Assembly (NCBI RefSeq): GCF_030817015.1
Contig: NZ_JAUSYS010000001.1
Coordinates: 124,001 to 188,000, forward strand
Origin: Arthrobacter sp. V1I7
GTDB lineage: Bacteria; Actinomycetota; Actinomycetes; Actinomycetales; Micrococcaceae
DNA length: 64,000 nt
Direction of reading: 5' to 3'
Shown here: piece by piece, positions 28,455 to 41,060 of the stretch
Numbering within the stretch: position 1 is the first letter of the stretch
How the letters are laid out: each line of letters opens with the position of its first letter
The notes under the pieces: model-generated
Told to the model about the DNA's origin: nothing
Database searches by the model: none
What the model saw: only the letters and a program-made list of their open reading frames with translations
Translations under genes and position numbers: made by a program

Positions 28455-29326
28455 CCGGCCGATCCCGGGACCAAGGCACGCAACTGTTCCCGCGCGGCCT
28501 CGGTTGTGTGCAGAAGAAGCAGGGATGTGGTGACGGAGCCGACGCCGCCCGGGACAGGAGTCAGGGCCGCGGCGATGCCCCGCACGCTACCCTCGTCGAC
28601 GTCCCCGACGAGGGATCCGTCAGGAAGGACGTTGGTGCCGACGTCTATGACTATGGCCCCGGACGAAACATGGCCGCCGTTCAACAGACCGGTACGCCCG
28701 GCTGCGACGACCACGACGTCGGCGGTCTTGGTGTATTTCTCCAACGGCCCTGACCTGGAGTGGCAGACGGTAACCGCGGCGTCGCGCTCCAGCAGCAGCA
28801 GGGACAGCGGTTTTCCCACCACGGCGGAACGGCCAATGACGACCACATTCCGGCCTGCCAGCGGAATGTCGAAGTGGTCAAGAATCTCGATTACGGCGCG
28901 GGCGGTGGCAGGTGCGAACGAGGGCTGGCCCACAGCAAGGCGGCCAAGACTCAACGGGTTCGCGCCATCGACGTCCTTCTCCGGGGCAATGTGCCCGACC
29001 AGCTCATCTGTTCCGACGCCGGGAGGCAGAGGCGTCTGGAGGATGATGCCGTGAACGGATGGATCCTCGCTGAGGTCCTTCAGGACTGAGGCCAAGACCT
29101 GTCCGGTGGCATCGGGGCCGAGGTCCACGATCCGGCAACTGATGCCGGCACTTTCGGCGGCACGTTCGATGGACCGGACGTACCAGTGCGTGGAGCCGTC
29201 GTCGGTGGCCACAACCACTGCGAGCGTGGGGCGTAGCCCGTCGGCTTCGAGGTCCCGGGCCTCATGTTGGGCCTTCTGCTTAATGGTCCCTGCCAGTTGT
29301 TTTCCGGAGAGGAGTACGGCACTCAA
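28451..29326 (-). CDS. folD: FolD-family methylene-THF dehydrogenase, cyclohydrolase lysine missing
   Basis: 291 residues. FolD oxidises methylene-THF to methenyl-THF with NAD(P)+ and normally also hydrolyses it to 10-formyl-THF. Conserved parts are GIILQTPLPPGV (Gln), PEKDVDGANP (Asp), VIGRSAVVGKPLSLLLL and TPVPGGVGSVTTSLLL. The standard YVxxK motif reads YVRSI (in STHWYVRSIERAAE): the lysine that in human and E. coli enzymes is needed for cyclohydrolase activity is Ile. A cyclodeaminase/cyclohydrolase-family gene is coupled immediately upstream (4-nt overlap) and could supply the missing step. Transcribed with purU, dmg and pabB. Probably a second, specialised FolD; the housekeeping copy is not in view. 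Confidence 0.9.
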   Translation of the reverse strand: MSAVLLSGKQLAGTIKQKAQHEARDLEADGLRPTLAVVVATDDGSTHWYVRSIERAAESAGISCRIVDLGPDATGQVLASVLKDLSEDPSVHGIILQTPLPPGVGTDELVGHIAPEKDVDGANPLSLGRLAVGQPSFAPATARAVIEILDHFDIPLAGRNVVVIGRSAVVGKPLSLLLLERDAAVTVCHSRSGPLEKYTKTADVVVVAAGRTGLLNGGHVSSGAIVIDVGTNVLPDGSLVGDVDEGSVRGIAAALTPVPGGVGSVTTSLLLLHTTEAAREQLRALVPGSAG

Positions 29327-29949
29327 CCGAGAATCCTTTCACGCACGCGCCCCACGAGGGAGTCTGCTGCCAGGATGACCTTTTCCTCGAGGCCGTCGGT
29401 TTGGTCAGCCAACCGCGAACGGGCCGCGGCGTCTTTGATGGCCACCACGTTAATGTCGATGTTCACCCGGGCGGTGCTTGCGGCTGCGCGGGCTGCGTCG
29501 GCGGCAGCAGCGACATCGCTGATCACATTGGCATTCGCGACCTCGAAAAGTTCCGTGGCAAGATCCACGATGGCGCCGGCGAGCCTAATGAGCTGCGCGG
29601 GCGTTTGCGCCGCCAGGATGAGCGCCTCCTGGATGGATGCCGTCCGTGCGGCTTTAAGCTCTTCCGTCCCGGACGGAAGTTTGTACGAATCAATGACGCC
29701 TTGGAACGCATGTTGGTCAGCATCCGCCAGGCGCAGGGCCTCGACTACCAGTCCGTCGGCGGCGCTGATGATTCTTTGTACAAGTTCGTCGTGCTGCTCG
29801 TATTTCAAGCCGGTGGTGTATCTGGCAACCATGGCGACGAGCGCTGCCCCCTGGGCGGCGTGGAGCGCCGCGGCTGCGCCGCCGCCTGGGGTTGGTTCGC
29901 GCGAGGCAAGCCTTGCGAGGTATGCGTTGATTGTTTCTGAACTGATCAT
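29323..29949 (-). CDS. Cyclodeaminase/cyclohydrolase family protein (FchA-like)
   Basis: 208 residues from ATG 29949, just after GGAAG; the open frame upstream to 30000 lacks a site. It is all helical and belongs to the formimidoyl-THF cyclodeaminase family: REPTPGGGAAAALHAAQGAALVAMVARYT at the N-terminus is diagnostic, with ALILAAQTPAQLI and ANANVISDVAAAADAARAA later. Family members are either formimino-THF cyclodeaminases or, as FchA in methylotrophs and acetogens, methenyl-THF cyclohydrolases. No histidine-degradation genes are present, so a cyclohydrolase role beside the Lys-less FolD is the better inference. Confidence 0.85.
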   Translation of the reverse strand: MISSETINAYLARLASREPTPGGGAAAALHAAQGAALVAMVARYTTGLKYEQHDELVQRIISAADGLVVEALRLADADQHAFQGVIDSYKLPSGTEELKAARTASIQEALILAAQTPAQLIRLAGAIVDLATELFEVANANVISDVAAAADAARAAASTARVNIDINVVAIKDAAARSRLADQTDGLEEKVILAADSLVGRVRERILG

Positions 29950-30077
29950 GTGTCTTCCTGGGCTGAAGCTTGAGTCGACTGGGCAGGGTTGAGATGCCAT
30001 GGAAGAGCAGCGGCCCGGACTCTGGTTGCGAGGTGACGAGTCCGGGGCGCGTGCCCTTGAATGGTCTGGCGGGTGGG

Positions 30078-32624
<2,547 letters not shown>

Positions 32625-33539
32625 TTAGCGGAACACGACAGTGCTGGTTTGGTCCAGCAGCACACGGTGTTCGCAGTGCCACCGCACGGCGCGTGACAGT
32701 GCCAGTGCTTCGGCGTCCTGTCCGACTGTTGAGAGGGCGGTCGGTCCATAGCTGTGGTCGACCCTGATGACTTCCTGTTCGATGATTGGCCCCTCATCCA
32801 GTTCCGCGGTTACATAGTGGGCCGTTGCGCCCACCAGCTTGACTCCACGGTCGTAGGCCTGGTGGTAAGGGCGTGCACCCTTGAAGCCCGGGAGGAAGGA
32901 GTGGTGGATGTTGATAGCCCGGCCTTCCAGCGAGCGGCAGAGGTCGTCGGACAATACCTGCATGTACCGGGCGAGCACGACGAGGTCAATGTTATGCTCG
33001 TCCACCAGTTCCAGCAGGCGCCGTTCGGCATCCAACTTTGTCTCAGGGGTTACCGGGAGGTAAATGAAGGGGAGGCCGGCGGCCTCGGCCATGGCCCGGT
33101 GGGTTTCATGGTTGGAAACTATAAGGGCGATGTCGCCCCCGAGGCTTCCGCCACGCCATCGGAAGAGCAGGTCGTTCAGGCAGTGGCCGAACTTGGACAC
33201 CATCACGAGGACGCGTTGCTTGGTCTGGTCATGGAAGCTGAACTTCATGTCGAAGCGGTCAGCGATCGAACGAAATTCTTCCTGGAGCCTCTCCGGGGTG
33301 TAGGCCGACGAGCCGGAGAAGGCGGTGCGCAGATGCAGTGTCTGGCGGAGGCCGTCGTCGAACTGCTGGTGTTCGTCGATGTTAAAGCCACGCTCGAAGA
33401 GAAAGGTGGTGACCGCCTGGACGATGCCCGCGCGTTCGCCGCACGACAGTGTGAGCACGAACTTCTGCGTCTGGTCTTTCACGCGGGCCTCCGACTGAGG
33501 CAGCGTGCTGGTAGATGAGTCTGTCGCCACTAGGGTCAT
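32625..33539 (-). CDS. purU: Formyltetrahydrofolate deformylase PurU
   Basis: 304 residues from ATG 33539, preceded by AGGAGGAGAC; upstream frame extension to 33659 has no site. The N-terminal ACT domain (FVLTLSCGERAGIVQAVTTFLFERGFNIDEHQQFDD) is followed by the hydrolase domain with the Asn-His-Asp catalytic set (INIHHSFLPGFKGARPYHQAYDRGVKLVGATAHYVTAELDEGPII). PurU splits 10-formyl-THF to formate and free THF. Here it regenerates THF for Dmg and Sox and feeds formate to the formate dehydrogenase. First gene of purU-dmg-fchA-folD-pabB, divergent from gntR2, with operator motifs at 33551-33586. Confidence 0.95.
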   Translation of the reverse strand: MTLVATDSSTSTLPQSEARVKDQTQKFVLTLSCGERAGIVQAVTTFLFERGFNIDEHQQFDDGLRQTLHLRTAFSGSSAYTPERLQEEFRSIADRFDMKFSFHDQTKQRVLVMVSKFGHCLNDLLFRWRGGSLGGDIALIVSNHETHRAMAEAAGLPFIYLPVTPETKLDAERRLLELVDEHNIDLVVLARYMQVLSDDLCRSLEGRAINIHHSFLPGFKGARPYHQAYDRGVKLVGATAHYVTAELDEGPIIEQEVIRVDHSYGPTALSTVGQDAEALALSRAVRWHCEHRVLLDQTSTVVFR

Positions 33540-33550
33540 GTCTCCTCCTT

Positions 33551-33607
33551 TTAGATATATTTCAAGTTTTAGAACTGATATATTAGGACTGGCATTCAGC
33601 GTATACT
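33551..33607. promoter_or_regulatory. Operators and divergent promoters between purU and gntR2
   Basis: AACTGATATATTAG at 33573-33586 and a weaker inverse copy at 33551-33566 (TTAGATATATTTCAAG). On the plus strand TATACT (33602-33607) is a good -10 for gntR2, with the operator at its -35 region. On the minus strand GGTCAA (33621-33626, reading TTGACC) with the CGTATA area at 33600-33605 is a candidate purU promoter, placing both operator copies downstream of it. Confidence 0.6.
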
Positions 33608-33662
33608 GGTCAGTGGTGGAGGTCAATAGCCTTCTTGGCTTGAATGAAAAGGGGTCCACGCT

Positions 33663-34340
33663 ATGGCTTTTGAAGTTCTAGCAATTGCTGATTCGGCAAA
33701 GAGGTCGTTGGCTGACGTGGCCTACGAGCGCATCCGGGACCGGCTGCTGATGCTTGACATCAAGCCTGGCGACCTCATCAATGACGACGACCTCGCCAAG
33801 GACCTTGGCGTCGGTCGGACTCCGGTGCGTGAAGCCCTGAAGCGGCTGGAGCTGGATCGCCTGGTAGTTTCCTATCCGCGGAGGGGTACTTTCGCGACGC
33901 GGGTGGAGGTCACTGATCTTGCGTTCATTTCCGAAATCCGCACCCAGCTTGAGCCTCTTGCCGCCTCCCGGGCTGCGCGGGTGGCGACGGAGTCGATGAG
34001 AGAGCAATTGCGGGCTGTTATGCGCGCTGTCGAGTCTTTCGACACAAGTGCGGCCTCCGTCGTTGAAACCCTGCGCCTCGATGCCCGTGTGCACCAAGGC
34101 ATTTACGCGGCCGCCGCCAATCCCCACCTCGAAGATGTCCTGATTCGCTACGACAATCTCGCGACACGAATCTGGTGCCTGGTCCTGGATCGCCTTCCCG
34201 ACCTGTCCCGTCACGTGCATGAGCATGTGGACCTGCTCCGTGCGGTTATCGACGGAGATGAAGCCCGGGCCGCGGAGCTCGCGCGGATCCACGTCACTGG
34301 CTTCGAGCACGCTGTGCGCGAAGCTCTTTTCGCCGCCTAG
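33663..34340 (+). CDS. GntR/FCD-family regulator 2
   Basis: 225 residues, paralogue of the regulator at 25922. The winged helix contains GDLINDDDLAKDLGVGRTPVREALKRLELDRLVVSYPRRGTFATRV; the FCD domain contains FISEIRTQLEPLAASRAARVAT, RLDARVHQGIY and DVLIRYDNLATRIW. The last motif is shared almost word for word with regulator 1. It is divergent from purU-dmg and 200 bp upstream of glyA-soxBDAG, both with the shared motif, so it is the natural candidate for control of dimethylglycine and sarcosine oxidation. Whether it represses or activates cannot be read from sequence. Confidence 0.87.
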   Translation: MAFEVLAIADSAKRSLADVAYERIRDRLLMLDIKPGDLINDDDLAKDLGVGRTPVREALKRLELDRLVVSYPRRGTFATRVEVTDLAFISEIRTQLEPLAASRAARVATESMREQLRAVMRAVESFDTSAASVVETLRLDARVHQGIYAAAANPHLEDVLIRYDNLATRIWCLVLDRLPDLSRHVHEHVDLLRAVIDGDEARAAELARIHVTGFEHAVREALFAA

Positions 34341-34363
34341 CCCGGATCTCCACGCCAGGAATG

Positions 34364-34389
34364 GAGCGCAGCCCGGAAGGGCTGCGCTC
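34364..34389 (+). terminator. Stem-loop terminator after gntR2
   Basis: GAGCGCAGCCC (34364-34374), loop GGAA, GGGCTGCGCTC (34379-34389): a perfect 11-bp stem with a tetraloop, 24 nt after the gntR2 stop. Confidence 0.8.
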
Positions 34390-34458
34390 TAGGCGTTCAA
34401 GGCCTTCGTCTGCTTCGCGGCCGCTCTTGGCTCTCCTGGCTAAACCCTCAGAAATCTG

Positions 34459-34512
34459 TTGACACCCTCCGGAGTCGATAGCATACTTGAGTCACATAAC
34501 TAATATATCAAC
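34459..34512 (+). promoter_or_regulatory. Promoter and operator of glyA-soxBDAG-sdaA
   Basis: TTGACA at 34459-34464, a 17-nt spacer and CATACT at 34482-34487 form a good sigma-70-type promoter. The motif AACTAATATATCAAC (34498-34512) lies just downstream of the predicted start of transcription, where a bound repressor would act as a road-block. A half-like GGATATTAGAT follows at 34514-34524. Confidence 0.65.
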
Positions 34513-34540
34513 AGGATATTAGATAGCAGACTTAGGAGAA

Positions 34541-35842
34541 ATGATGGTCGACGTTCTGACCCGCTCGCTCGCAGAGACCGATCCTCTGATCCATGCCGCT
34601 GTGCAGCAGGAACTGCTGCGCCAGCAGGGCACCCTGGAGATGATCGCCTCCGAAAACTTTGCGCCGACTGCGGTCATGGAGGCGCAGGGATCCGTCCTGA
34701 CCAACAAGTACGCCGAAGGCTACCCGGGCAAGCGTTACTACGGCGGCTGCGAACACGTTGACGTGGTCGAGCAGCTGGCCATCGACCGTCTTAAGTCATT
34801 GTTCGGCTCCGAATTCGCCAATGTGCAGCCCCACTCAGGCGCCCAGGCCAACGCAGCGGCGATGTTCGCCCTAATCCAGCCCGGCGACACCATCCTGGGG
34901 CTGAACCTCGCACACGGTGGCCACTTGACACACGGGATGCGAATCAACTTCTCCGGCAAGCTCTACAAAGTGGTCCCGTACGGAGTCGGCGAAGACACCC
35001 TGCTGATTGACATGGCTGAAGTCGAGCGCCTGGCGGTTGAGAACAAGCCGAAGCTGATCGTCGCCGGCTGGTCCGCTTACTCCCGGCAGCTGGACTTCGC
35101 CGAGTTCCGCCGTATCGCGGACCTGGTAGGTGCCTACCTGATGGTGGACATGGCGCATTTCGCAGGCCTGGTGGCCGCAGGGCTTCACCCCAACCCCGTG
35201 CCTCACGCCCACATCGTCACGAGCACCACCCACAAGACTCTTGGCGGCCCGCGCGGTGGTGTGATCCTGACCAACGACGCCGACATCGCCAAGAAGGTCA
35301 ACTCCGCGGTGTTCCCCGGACAGCAGGGTGGCCCGCTGGAGCACGTCATTGCCGCGAAGGCTGTTGCGTTCAAGCTCGCTGCTGAGCCGGCGTTCCGCGA
35401 CCGCCAGGAACGCACCCTGGAAGGCGCCCGCATCATCGCAGAACGCATGCTGTCCGCCGACGTTGCAGAGTCCGGCGTGACCGTAGTCAGCGGTGGCACT
35501 GACGTGCACCTGGTCCTGGTGGATCTGCGCAATTCGGAACTGGACGGCCAGCAGGGCGAAGACCGCCTGCACCGGATCGGCATCACGGTCAACCGCAACG
35601 CCGTGCCCTTCGACCCGCGTCCGCCGATGGTCTCTTCCGGTCTTCGTATCGGCACGCCGGCACTGGCCACGCGTGGCTTCGGGAAGGCAGAATTCACCGA
35701 GGTCGCGGACATTATCGCTGCAGCACTCAAGCGCGAGTTCAGCGACGAGACCGTGGCGGAACTCCGGCAGCGGGTTGAAATCCTGGCCGGAAAGTTCCCC
35801 CTCTACCCCAACCTCTCCTCTGACGCGACCGAGGTGGCATGA
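34541..35842 (+). CDS. glyA: Serine hydroxymethyltransferase GlyA
   Basis: 433 residues. PLP enzyme that here condenses glycine with methylene-THF to give serine, using both products of sarcosine oxidase. The PLP lysine is in [54 protein letters not shown] is the family N-terminal signature (positions ~28-67). ATG 34541 is annotated; ATG 34544 has better spacing from AGGAG and may be the true start. It overlaps soxB by 4 nt, first gene of glyA-soxBDAG-sdaA. Linked glyA-sox operons are known from corynebacteria and Arthrobacter. Confidence 0.96.
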   Translation: MMVDVLTRSLAETDPLIHAAVQQELLRQQGTLEMIASENFAPTAVMEAQGSVLTNKYAEGYPGKRYYGGCEHVDVVEQLAIDRLKSLFGSEFANVQPHSGAQANAAAMFALIQPGDTILGLNLAHGGHLTHGMRINFSGKLYKVVPYGVGEDTLLIDMAEVERLAVENKPKLIVAGWSAYSRQLDFAEFRRIADLVGAYLMVDMAHFAGLVAAGLHPNPVPHAHIVTSTTHKTLGGPRGGVILTNDADIAKKVNSAVFPGQQGGPLEHVIAAKAVAFKLAAEPAFRDRQERTLEGARIIAERMLSADVAESGVTVVSGGTDVHLVLVDLRNSELDGQQGEDRLHRIGITVNRNAVPFDPRPPMVSSGLRIGTPALATRGFGKAEFTEVADIIAAALKREFSDETVAELRQRVEILAGKFPLYPNLSSDATEVA

Positions 35843-37059
35843 TGGCCGATCTGCTTCCGGAGCACCCGGAATTCCTCTGGCACAACCCGGACCCCAAGAA
35901 GAGCTACGACGCCGTGATTGTCGGCGGCGGCGGGCACGGCCTGGCCACCGCCTACTTCCTGGCCAAGAACCACGGGATGACCAACATCGCGGTCCTGGAA
36001 AAGGGCTGGCTCGCCGGCGGCAACATGGCCCGGAACACCACCATCATCCGCTCCAACTACCTCTGGGACGAGAGCGCGGCCATCTACGAGCACGCGCTCA
36101 AGCTCTGGGAGATCCTGCCCGAGGAGCTCGAATACGACTTCCTGTTCAGCCAGCGCGGCGTCATGAACCTGGCGCACACACTGGGCGATGTCCGCGAGAG
36201 CATCCGGCGCGTTGGAGCGAACAAGCTCAACGGCGTGGACGCAGAGTGGCTGGACCCGCAGCAGGTCAAGGAACTCTGCCCCATCCTGAACATCAATGAC
36301 AACATCCGCTACCCGGTGATGGGCGCGACCTACCAGCCGCGCGCCGGCATCGCCAAGCACGACCACGTGGCCTGGGCCTTCGCCCGCAAGTGCGACGAAC
36401 TCGGCGTGGACATCATCCAGAACTGCGAAGTGACCGGCTTCGTCAAGGACGGCAACAGGGTCACCGGCGTCAAGACCAACCGCGGCACCATCAACACCGA
36501 AAAAGTGGGCCTGTGCGCTGCCGGCCACAGCTCGGTCCTGGCGGAAATGGCCGGCTTCCGGCTCCCCATCCAGTCCCACCCGCTCCAGGCACTGGTCTCC
36601 GAACTGCACGAACCGGTCCACCCCACCGTGGTCATGTCCAACCACGTGCACGTGTACGTCTCCCAGGCCCACAAGGGTGAACTGGTGATGGGCGCCGGCG
36701 TGGACTCCTACAACGGCTACGGCCAGCGCGGCTCGTTCCATGTGATCGAGCACCAGATGGCGGCCGCCGTCGAGCTTTTCCCGATCTTTGCCCGGGCGCA
36801 CGTGCTCCGGACCTGGGGCGGGATCGTGGACACCACCCTGGACGCCTCCCCGATCGTGGGCACCTCCCCGGTGGAGAACATGTTCGTGAACTGTGGCTGG
36901 GGCACCGGCGGCTTCAAGGGCACCCCGGCCGCGGGCCTGACCTTCGCGCACACCATCGCCACGGGAACCCCGCACGAACTGAACAAGCCGTTTGCGCTGG
37001 AGCGGTTCGAAACCGGCGCCCTGATCGACGAACACGGCGCAGCCGCCGTGGCCCACTAG
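35839..37059 (+). CDS. soxB: Sarcosine oxidase beta subunit
   Basis: 406 residues, full family length. FAD-dependent amine oxidase fold: [21 protein letters not shown] near the N-terminus, [21 protein letters not shown], and the C-terminal [14 protein letters not shown]. In heterotetrameric sarcosine oxidase the beta subunit binds FAD and covalent FMN and holds the sarcosine site; the oxidised methyl goes to THF on the alpha subunit. ATGATG at 35839-35844 offers two starts; the first overlaps glyA. Followed after 14 nt by soxD. Confidence 0.96.
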   Translation: MMADLLPEHPEFLWHNPDPKKSYDAVIVGGGGHGLATAYFLAKNHGMTNIAVLEKGWLAGGNMARNTTIIRSNYLWDESAAIYEHALKLWEILPEELEYDFLFSQRGVMNLAHTLGDVRESIRRVGANKLNGVDAEWLDPQQVKELCPILNINDNIRYPVMGATYQPRAGIAKHDHVAWAFARKCDELGVDIIQNCEVTGFVKDGNRVTGVKTNRGTINTEKVGLCAAGHSSVLAEMAGFRLPIQSHPLQALVSELHEPVHPTVVMSNHVHVYVSQAHKGELVMGAGVDSYNGYGQRGSFHVIEHQMAAAVELFPIFARAHVLRTWGGIVDTTLDASPIVGTSPVENMFVNCGWGTGGFKGTPAAGLTFAHTIATGTPHELNKPFALERFETGALIDEHGAAAVAH

Positions 37060-37073
37060 AAGAGAGTCCGGAC

Positions 37074-37493
37074 ATGCTCCTCATTTCATGCCCCAACTGC
37101 GGCTCCCGCGACGAGACCGAGTTCCACTACGGCGGCCAGGCCCACGTGGCCTATCCGGAGAACCCTAACGAACTGAACGACCGCGAATGGGCCGAGTTCC
37201 TGTTCTACCGCGACAACACCAAGGGCGCCTTCGCCGAACGCTGGCTCCACAGCACCGGCTGCCGCCAGTGGTTCAACATGCTCCGCGACACGGTCACCTA
37301 CGAGATCCAGGCTATCTACCGCATGGGCGCGGCCCGTCCGGACAAAGCCGCCCCGGCACCTGAGTCCGGCACCGCCAGCACCGCCCCGGACAGCACCACC
37401 ACCGGGACCGCGGCTCCCAGCATCGCTGCAACCAGCATTGCCACAAGCACAGCCCCCGCCAGCACCACCGCCCCGGAAGGAGCAACCAAGTGA
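37074..37493 (+). CDS. soxD: Sarcosine oxidase delta subunit with a long low-complexity tail
   Basis: 139 residues. The first ~85 are the usual delta subunit with a zinc site ([23 protein letters not shown] ... HSTGCRQWF). After [11 protein letters not shown] comes a ~55-residue Ala/Thr/Ser/Pro tail that ordinary ~100-residue SoxD proteins lack in my recollection; it is probably disordered. The stop overlaps the soxA GTG start (37490-37493), so the tail sequence includes the soxA ribosome site (GGAAGGAGC). The delta subunit is structural. Confidence 0.93.
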   Translation: MLLISCPNCGSRDETEFHYGGQAHVAYPENPNELNDREWAEFLFYRDNTKGAFAERWLHSTGCRQWFNMLRDTVTYEIQAIYRMGAARPDKAAPAPESGTASTAPDSTTTGTAAPSIAATSIATSTAPASTTAPEGATK

Positions 37494-40432
37494 CTTCCCA
37501 GAACGCCCGCCTCGACGCCGGCGGACGCATCGACCGCACCATCTCCTGGCGTTTCACCGTGGACGGCGAGGAATTCACCGGCCACCCCGGCGACACCCTC
37601 GCCTCGGCCCTGCTCGCCAACGGCCGCATCGCCGCCGGCAACTCACTTTACGAGGACCGCGCCCGCGGCATCATGTCCGCCGGCGTGGAGGAATCCAACG
37701 CGCTGGTTCGTATTGAACCCCGGTTCCCGGGCCACGTGGCCGAGTCCATGCTCCCGGCCACTACCGTCACCCTGGTGGACGGCCTGAAGGCAGAGCTGCT
37801 CAACGGACTGGGCAAGCTGGACCCGGAAGATGACCGAGCCGAGTACGACAAGAAGTACGTCCACACCGACGTCCTGGTCATCGGCGGCGGTCCCGCCGGC
37901 CTGGCCGCCGCCCGCGAGGCCCTACGCACCGGCGCCCGGGTGATCCTGATGGACGACCAGCCCGAGTTGGGCGGCTCGCTCCTGTCAGGGTCCACGGCTC
38001 CCGGCCTGGCCGAGACCATTGAAGGCAAGCCGGCCCTGGAATGGGTGGCGGACGTTGAAGCCGAACTGGTTTCCGGTGCCGAGTCCACCGTCCTGAACCG
38101 CACCACCGCCTTCGGTGCCTACGACGCCAACTACGTCATCGCCGTCCAGAACCGCACCGACCACTTGTCCAGCCCCGCAGCACCCGGCGTCTCCCGCCAG
38201 CGTATTTGGCACGTGCGTGCCAATCAGGTGGTGCTGGCCCCCGGCGCCCACGAACGCCCCCTGGTCTTCGAGAACAACGACCGCCCCGGGATCATGCTGG
38301 CCTCCGCCGTCCGCAGCTACCTCAACCGCTACGCCGTCGCCGCCGGGCGCCGCGTGGTCATCAGCACCACCAACGACAGCGCCTACGCCCTCGCCGCGGA
38401 CCTGCGCGCCGCCGGCGTCAAGGTGGCGGCCGTCGTCGACGCCCGCCCGAGCCTCACGAAGGTGGCGGCCGCCGCCGTCGAAGCCGGCACCCGGGTGCTG
38501 ATCGGCAGCGCGGTGGCCAACACCGCTGCGAACGGCACCGGCCGCCTGAACGCCGTCACCGTCCGCAGCATTAACGACGACGGCGAACTCACCTCCGGCG
38601 TTGAAAACATCGCCTGCGATCTGCTCGCTGTCTCCGGCGGCTGGAGCCCGCTGGTCCACCTCCACTCCCAGCGGCAGGGCAAGCTGCGCTGGGATGAGGA
38701 GCTGGCCGCTTTCGTGCCCAGCACCGTGGTACCCAACCAGCAGACGATCGGCTCCGGCCGCGGCAGCTTCGAACTCGCGGACGTCCTTGCCGAGGGCATC
38801 TCGGCCGGAGCATCGGCAGCCATCGCCGCCGGGTTCGAGTCCGCTACGCAGCCGTCCGTCATCGGCGAGCCGAAGGCAAGCGCCCCCACCCGCCAGCTGT
38901 GGCTGGTCCCCGGCCAGTCCGGCACCGCGGATGACTGGCACCACCACTTCGTGGACTTCCAGCGCGACCAGTCCGTGGCCGACGTCCTGCGCTCCACCGG
39001 CGCCGGCCTGCGCTCGGTGGAACACATCAAGCGCTACACCTCCATCAGCACCGCCAACGACCAGGGCAAAACCTCCGGCGTCAACGCGATCGGCGTCATC
39101 GCCGCCGCTCTCCGCACAGCCGGCGAAGCGTCCCGCGGCATCGGCGACATCGGCACCACCACGTACCGTGCACCGTTCACGCCCGTGGCCTTCGCGGCCC
39201 TCGCCGGCCGCCAGCGCGGCGAACTGTTCGACCCCGCCCGCAAGACCTCCATCCACCCGTGGCACGAGGCCAAGGGTGCCCTGTTCGAGGACGTGGGACA
39301 GTGGAAGCGCCCCTGGTACTACCCGCAGGCCGGCGAGGACATGGACGCGGCCGTGCTGCGCGAGTGCGCCGCCGTCCGCGACTCCGTCGGCTTCATGGAC
39401 GCCACCACCCTCGGCAAGATCGAAATCCGCGGCAAGGACGCCGGTGAATTCCTCAACCGGATCTACACCAACGCCTTCAAGAAGCTTGCTCCGGGTTCTG
39501 CCCGCTACGGCGTCATGTGCATGGCGGACGGCATGATCTTCGACGACGGCGTGACCCTCCGTCTCGATGACGAGCGCTACTTCATGACCACCACCACCGG
39601 CGGCGCCGCCAAGGTCCTGGACTGGCTGGAGGAATGGCTCCAGACCGAATGGCCCGAACTCGACGTGCACTGCACCTCGGTGACCGAACAATGGAGCACG
39701 ATTGCCGTCGTCGGGCCCAAATCCCGGGCGGTCATCGCCAAGCTGGCACCGGAGCTGGCAGCGGATGGCGGGCTGGAAGCAGAAGCCTTCCCGTTCATGA
39801 CCTTCCGCGAAACCACCCTCACCTCCGGCGTCCGCGCCCGGGTCTGCCGGATCTCCTTCTCCGGCGAGCTGGCCTACGAGATCAACGTGCCGTCCTGGTA
39901 CGGGTTGAACACCTGGGAAGCCGTGGCAGCCGCAGGCGCCGAATTCAACATCACCCCCTACGGCACGGAAACCATGCACGTGCTCCGCGCCGAGAAGGGC
40001 TACCCGATTGTCGGACAGGACACGGACGGCACCGTCACCCCGCAGGACGCGGGCATGGAATGGGTGGTCTCCAAGGCCAAGGAGTTTATCGGCAAGCGCT
40101 CCTACTCACGGGCTGATGCCCAGCGCGAGGACCGCAAGCACCTGGTCAGCGTGCTGCCACTGGACGGGACGCTGCGCCTGCCCGAAGGCACCCAGCTTGT
40201 GGAAAAGGGCATCCCGGCCACCCCTGCCTACGGACCGGTTCCCATGGAGGGCTTTGTGACCTCCAGCTACCACAGCGCTGCCCTGGGCAGGTCCTTCGCC
40301 CTGGCCCTGATCAAGAACGGCCGCAACCGCATCGGTGAGACCCTGGTGGCCGCCGCCGGCGACCAACTGGTCGATGTTGTTGTCGCCGAAACCGTACTTT
40401 TTGACCCCGAAGGGACCCGCAAAGATGGCTAA
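37490..40432 (+). CDS. soxA: Sarcosine oxidase alpha subunit
   Basis: 980 residues from GTG 37490 (GGAAGGAGC upstream). N-terminal ferredoxin-like segment ([24 protein letters not shown]), then a pyridine-nucleotide disulfide-type NAD domain ([37 protein letters not shown], positions ~122-160). The C-terminal ~370 residues are a GcvT-like THF domain ([48 protein letters not shown]). It receives the methyl group as methylene-THF. Overlaps soxG by 8 nt. Confidence 0.96.
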   Translation: MTSQNARLDAGGRIDRTISWRFTVDGEEFTGHPGDTLASALLANGRIAAGNSLYEDRARGIMSAGVEESNALVRIEPRFPGHVAESMLPATTVTLVDGLKAELLNGLGKLDPEDDRAEYDKKYVHTDVLVIGGGPAGLAAAREALRTGARVILMDDQPELGGSLLSGSTAPGLAETIEGKPALEWVADVEAELVSGAESTVLNRTTAFGAYDANYVIAVQNRTDHLSSPAAPGVSRQRIWHVRANQVVLAPGAHERPLVFENNDRPGIMLASAVRSYLNRYAVAAGRRVVISTTNDSAYALAADLRAAGVKVAAVVDARPSLTKVAAAAVEAGTRVLIGSAVANTAANGTGRLNAVTVRSINDDGELTSGVENIACDLLAVSGGWSPLVHLHSQRQGKLRWDEELAAFVPSTVVPNQQTIGSGRGSFELADVLAEGISAGASAAIAAGFESATQPSVIGEPKASAPTRQLWLVPGQSGTADDWHHHFVDFQRDQSVADVLRSTGAGLRSVEHIKRYTSISTANDQGKTSGVNAIGVIAAALRTAGEASRGIGDIGTTTYRAPFTPVAFAALAGRQRGELFDPARKTSIHPWHEAKGALFEDVGQWKRPWYYPQAGEDMDAAVLRECAAVRDSVGFMDATTLGKIEIRGKDAGEFLNRIYTNAFKKLAPGSARYGVMCMADGMIFDDGVTLRLDDERYFMTTTTGGAAKVLDWLEEWLQTEWPELDVHCTSVTEQWSTIAVVGPKSRAVIAKLAPELAADGGLEAEAFPFMTFRETTLTSGVRARVCRISFSGELAYEINVPSWYGLNTWEAVAAAGAEFNITPYGTETMHVLRAEKGYPIVGQDTDGTVTPQDAGMEWVVSKAKEFIGKRSYSRADAQREDRKHLVSVLPLDGTLRLPEGTQLVEKGIPATPAYGPVPMEGFVTSSYHSAALGRSFALALIKNGRNRIGETLVAAAGDQLVDVVVAETVLFDPEGTRKDG

Positions 40433-41060
40433 CACCGCAGCACTCAACGGCATCAATGGACTCCGGGACATCCGGCGCAGCCCCGCCTCCCACCTGGCCG
40501 CCGCGCTGGAAGCCGGCTCCATCGAGGGGACGGTGGTCCTCAATGAGGGCCCGTTCCAGACCATGGCTGGCATCCGCGTGGACCCCCGCTCCGAGGAAGG
40601 CGCACGGGTCGCCGCCGTGGCCGGCAGCCTGCCGGTCCGCTGCGGTGAGGTGGGCGGCGCCGACGGCGTCAGCGTCCTCTGGCTGGGACCGTCCGAGTTC
40701 CTGGTGGTCGCACCGGAAAAGGCCCACGACTCCCTGGGCGGCAACCTCCTCGGTTCCCTCACCGCCGCCCTGGGCGGGTCCCCGGGCCAAGTGGTGGACC
40801 TGTCCGCCAACCGCACCACGTTCGAACTCTCCGGCCCCCGCGCCCGTGCCGTCCTGGAAAAGGGCTGCTCCCTGGACCTGCACCCCCGCAGCTTCACCCC
40901 GGGAACAGCCCTGAACACCGAGGTGGGCAATATCCCGGTGGTCCTGCAGAAGACCGGCGATGAAAGCTTCCGGCTCTTCCCCCGCGCCTCGTTCGCGGAC
41001 TTCCTGGGCCGGTGGCTCATCGACGCAATGCGTGAGTACGCCTCGCCAGAGGTCCCCTGA
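40425..41060 (+). CDS. soxG: Sarcosine oxidase gamma subunit
   Basis: 211 residues from ATG 40425, inside the last codons of soxA. The gamma subunit is a GcvT-domain-like structural protein; features are [51 protein letters not shown] and [21 protein letters not shown]. It completes the SoxBDAG heterotetramer. The stop TGA shares one base with the sdaA ATG (TGATG at 41058-41062), so translation is coupled. Confidence 0.94.
   Translation: MANTAALNGINGLRDIRRSPASHLAAALEAGSIEGTVVLNEGPFQTMAGIRVDPRSEEGARVAAVAGSLPVRCGEVGGADGVSVLWLGPSEFLVVAPEKAHDSLGGNLLGSLTAALGGSPGQVVDLSANRTTFELSGPRARAVLEKGCSLDLHPRSFTPGTALNTEVGNIPVVLQKTGDESFRLFPRASFADFLGRWLIDAMREYASPEVP

Noticed and set aside
37985..39979. Long open frame (664 codons) opposite soxA
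   Set aside because: Antisense shadow; soxA is intact, and the product is low-complexity Gly/Ala/Arg without motifs.
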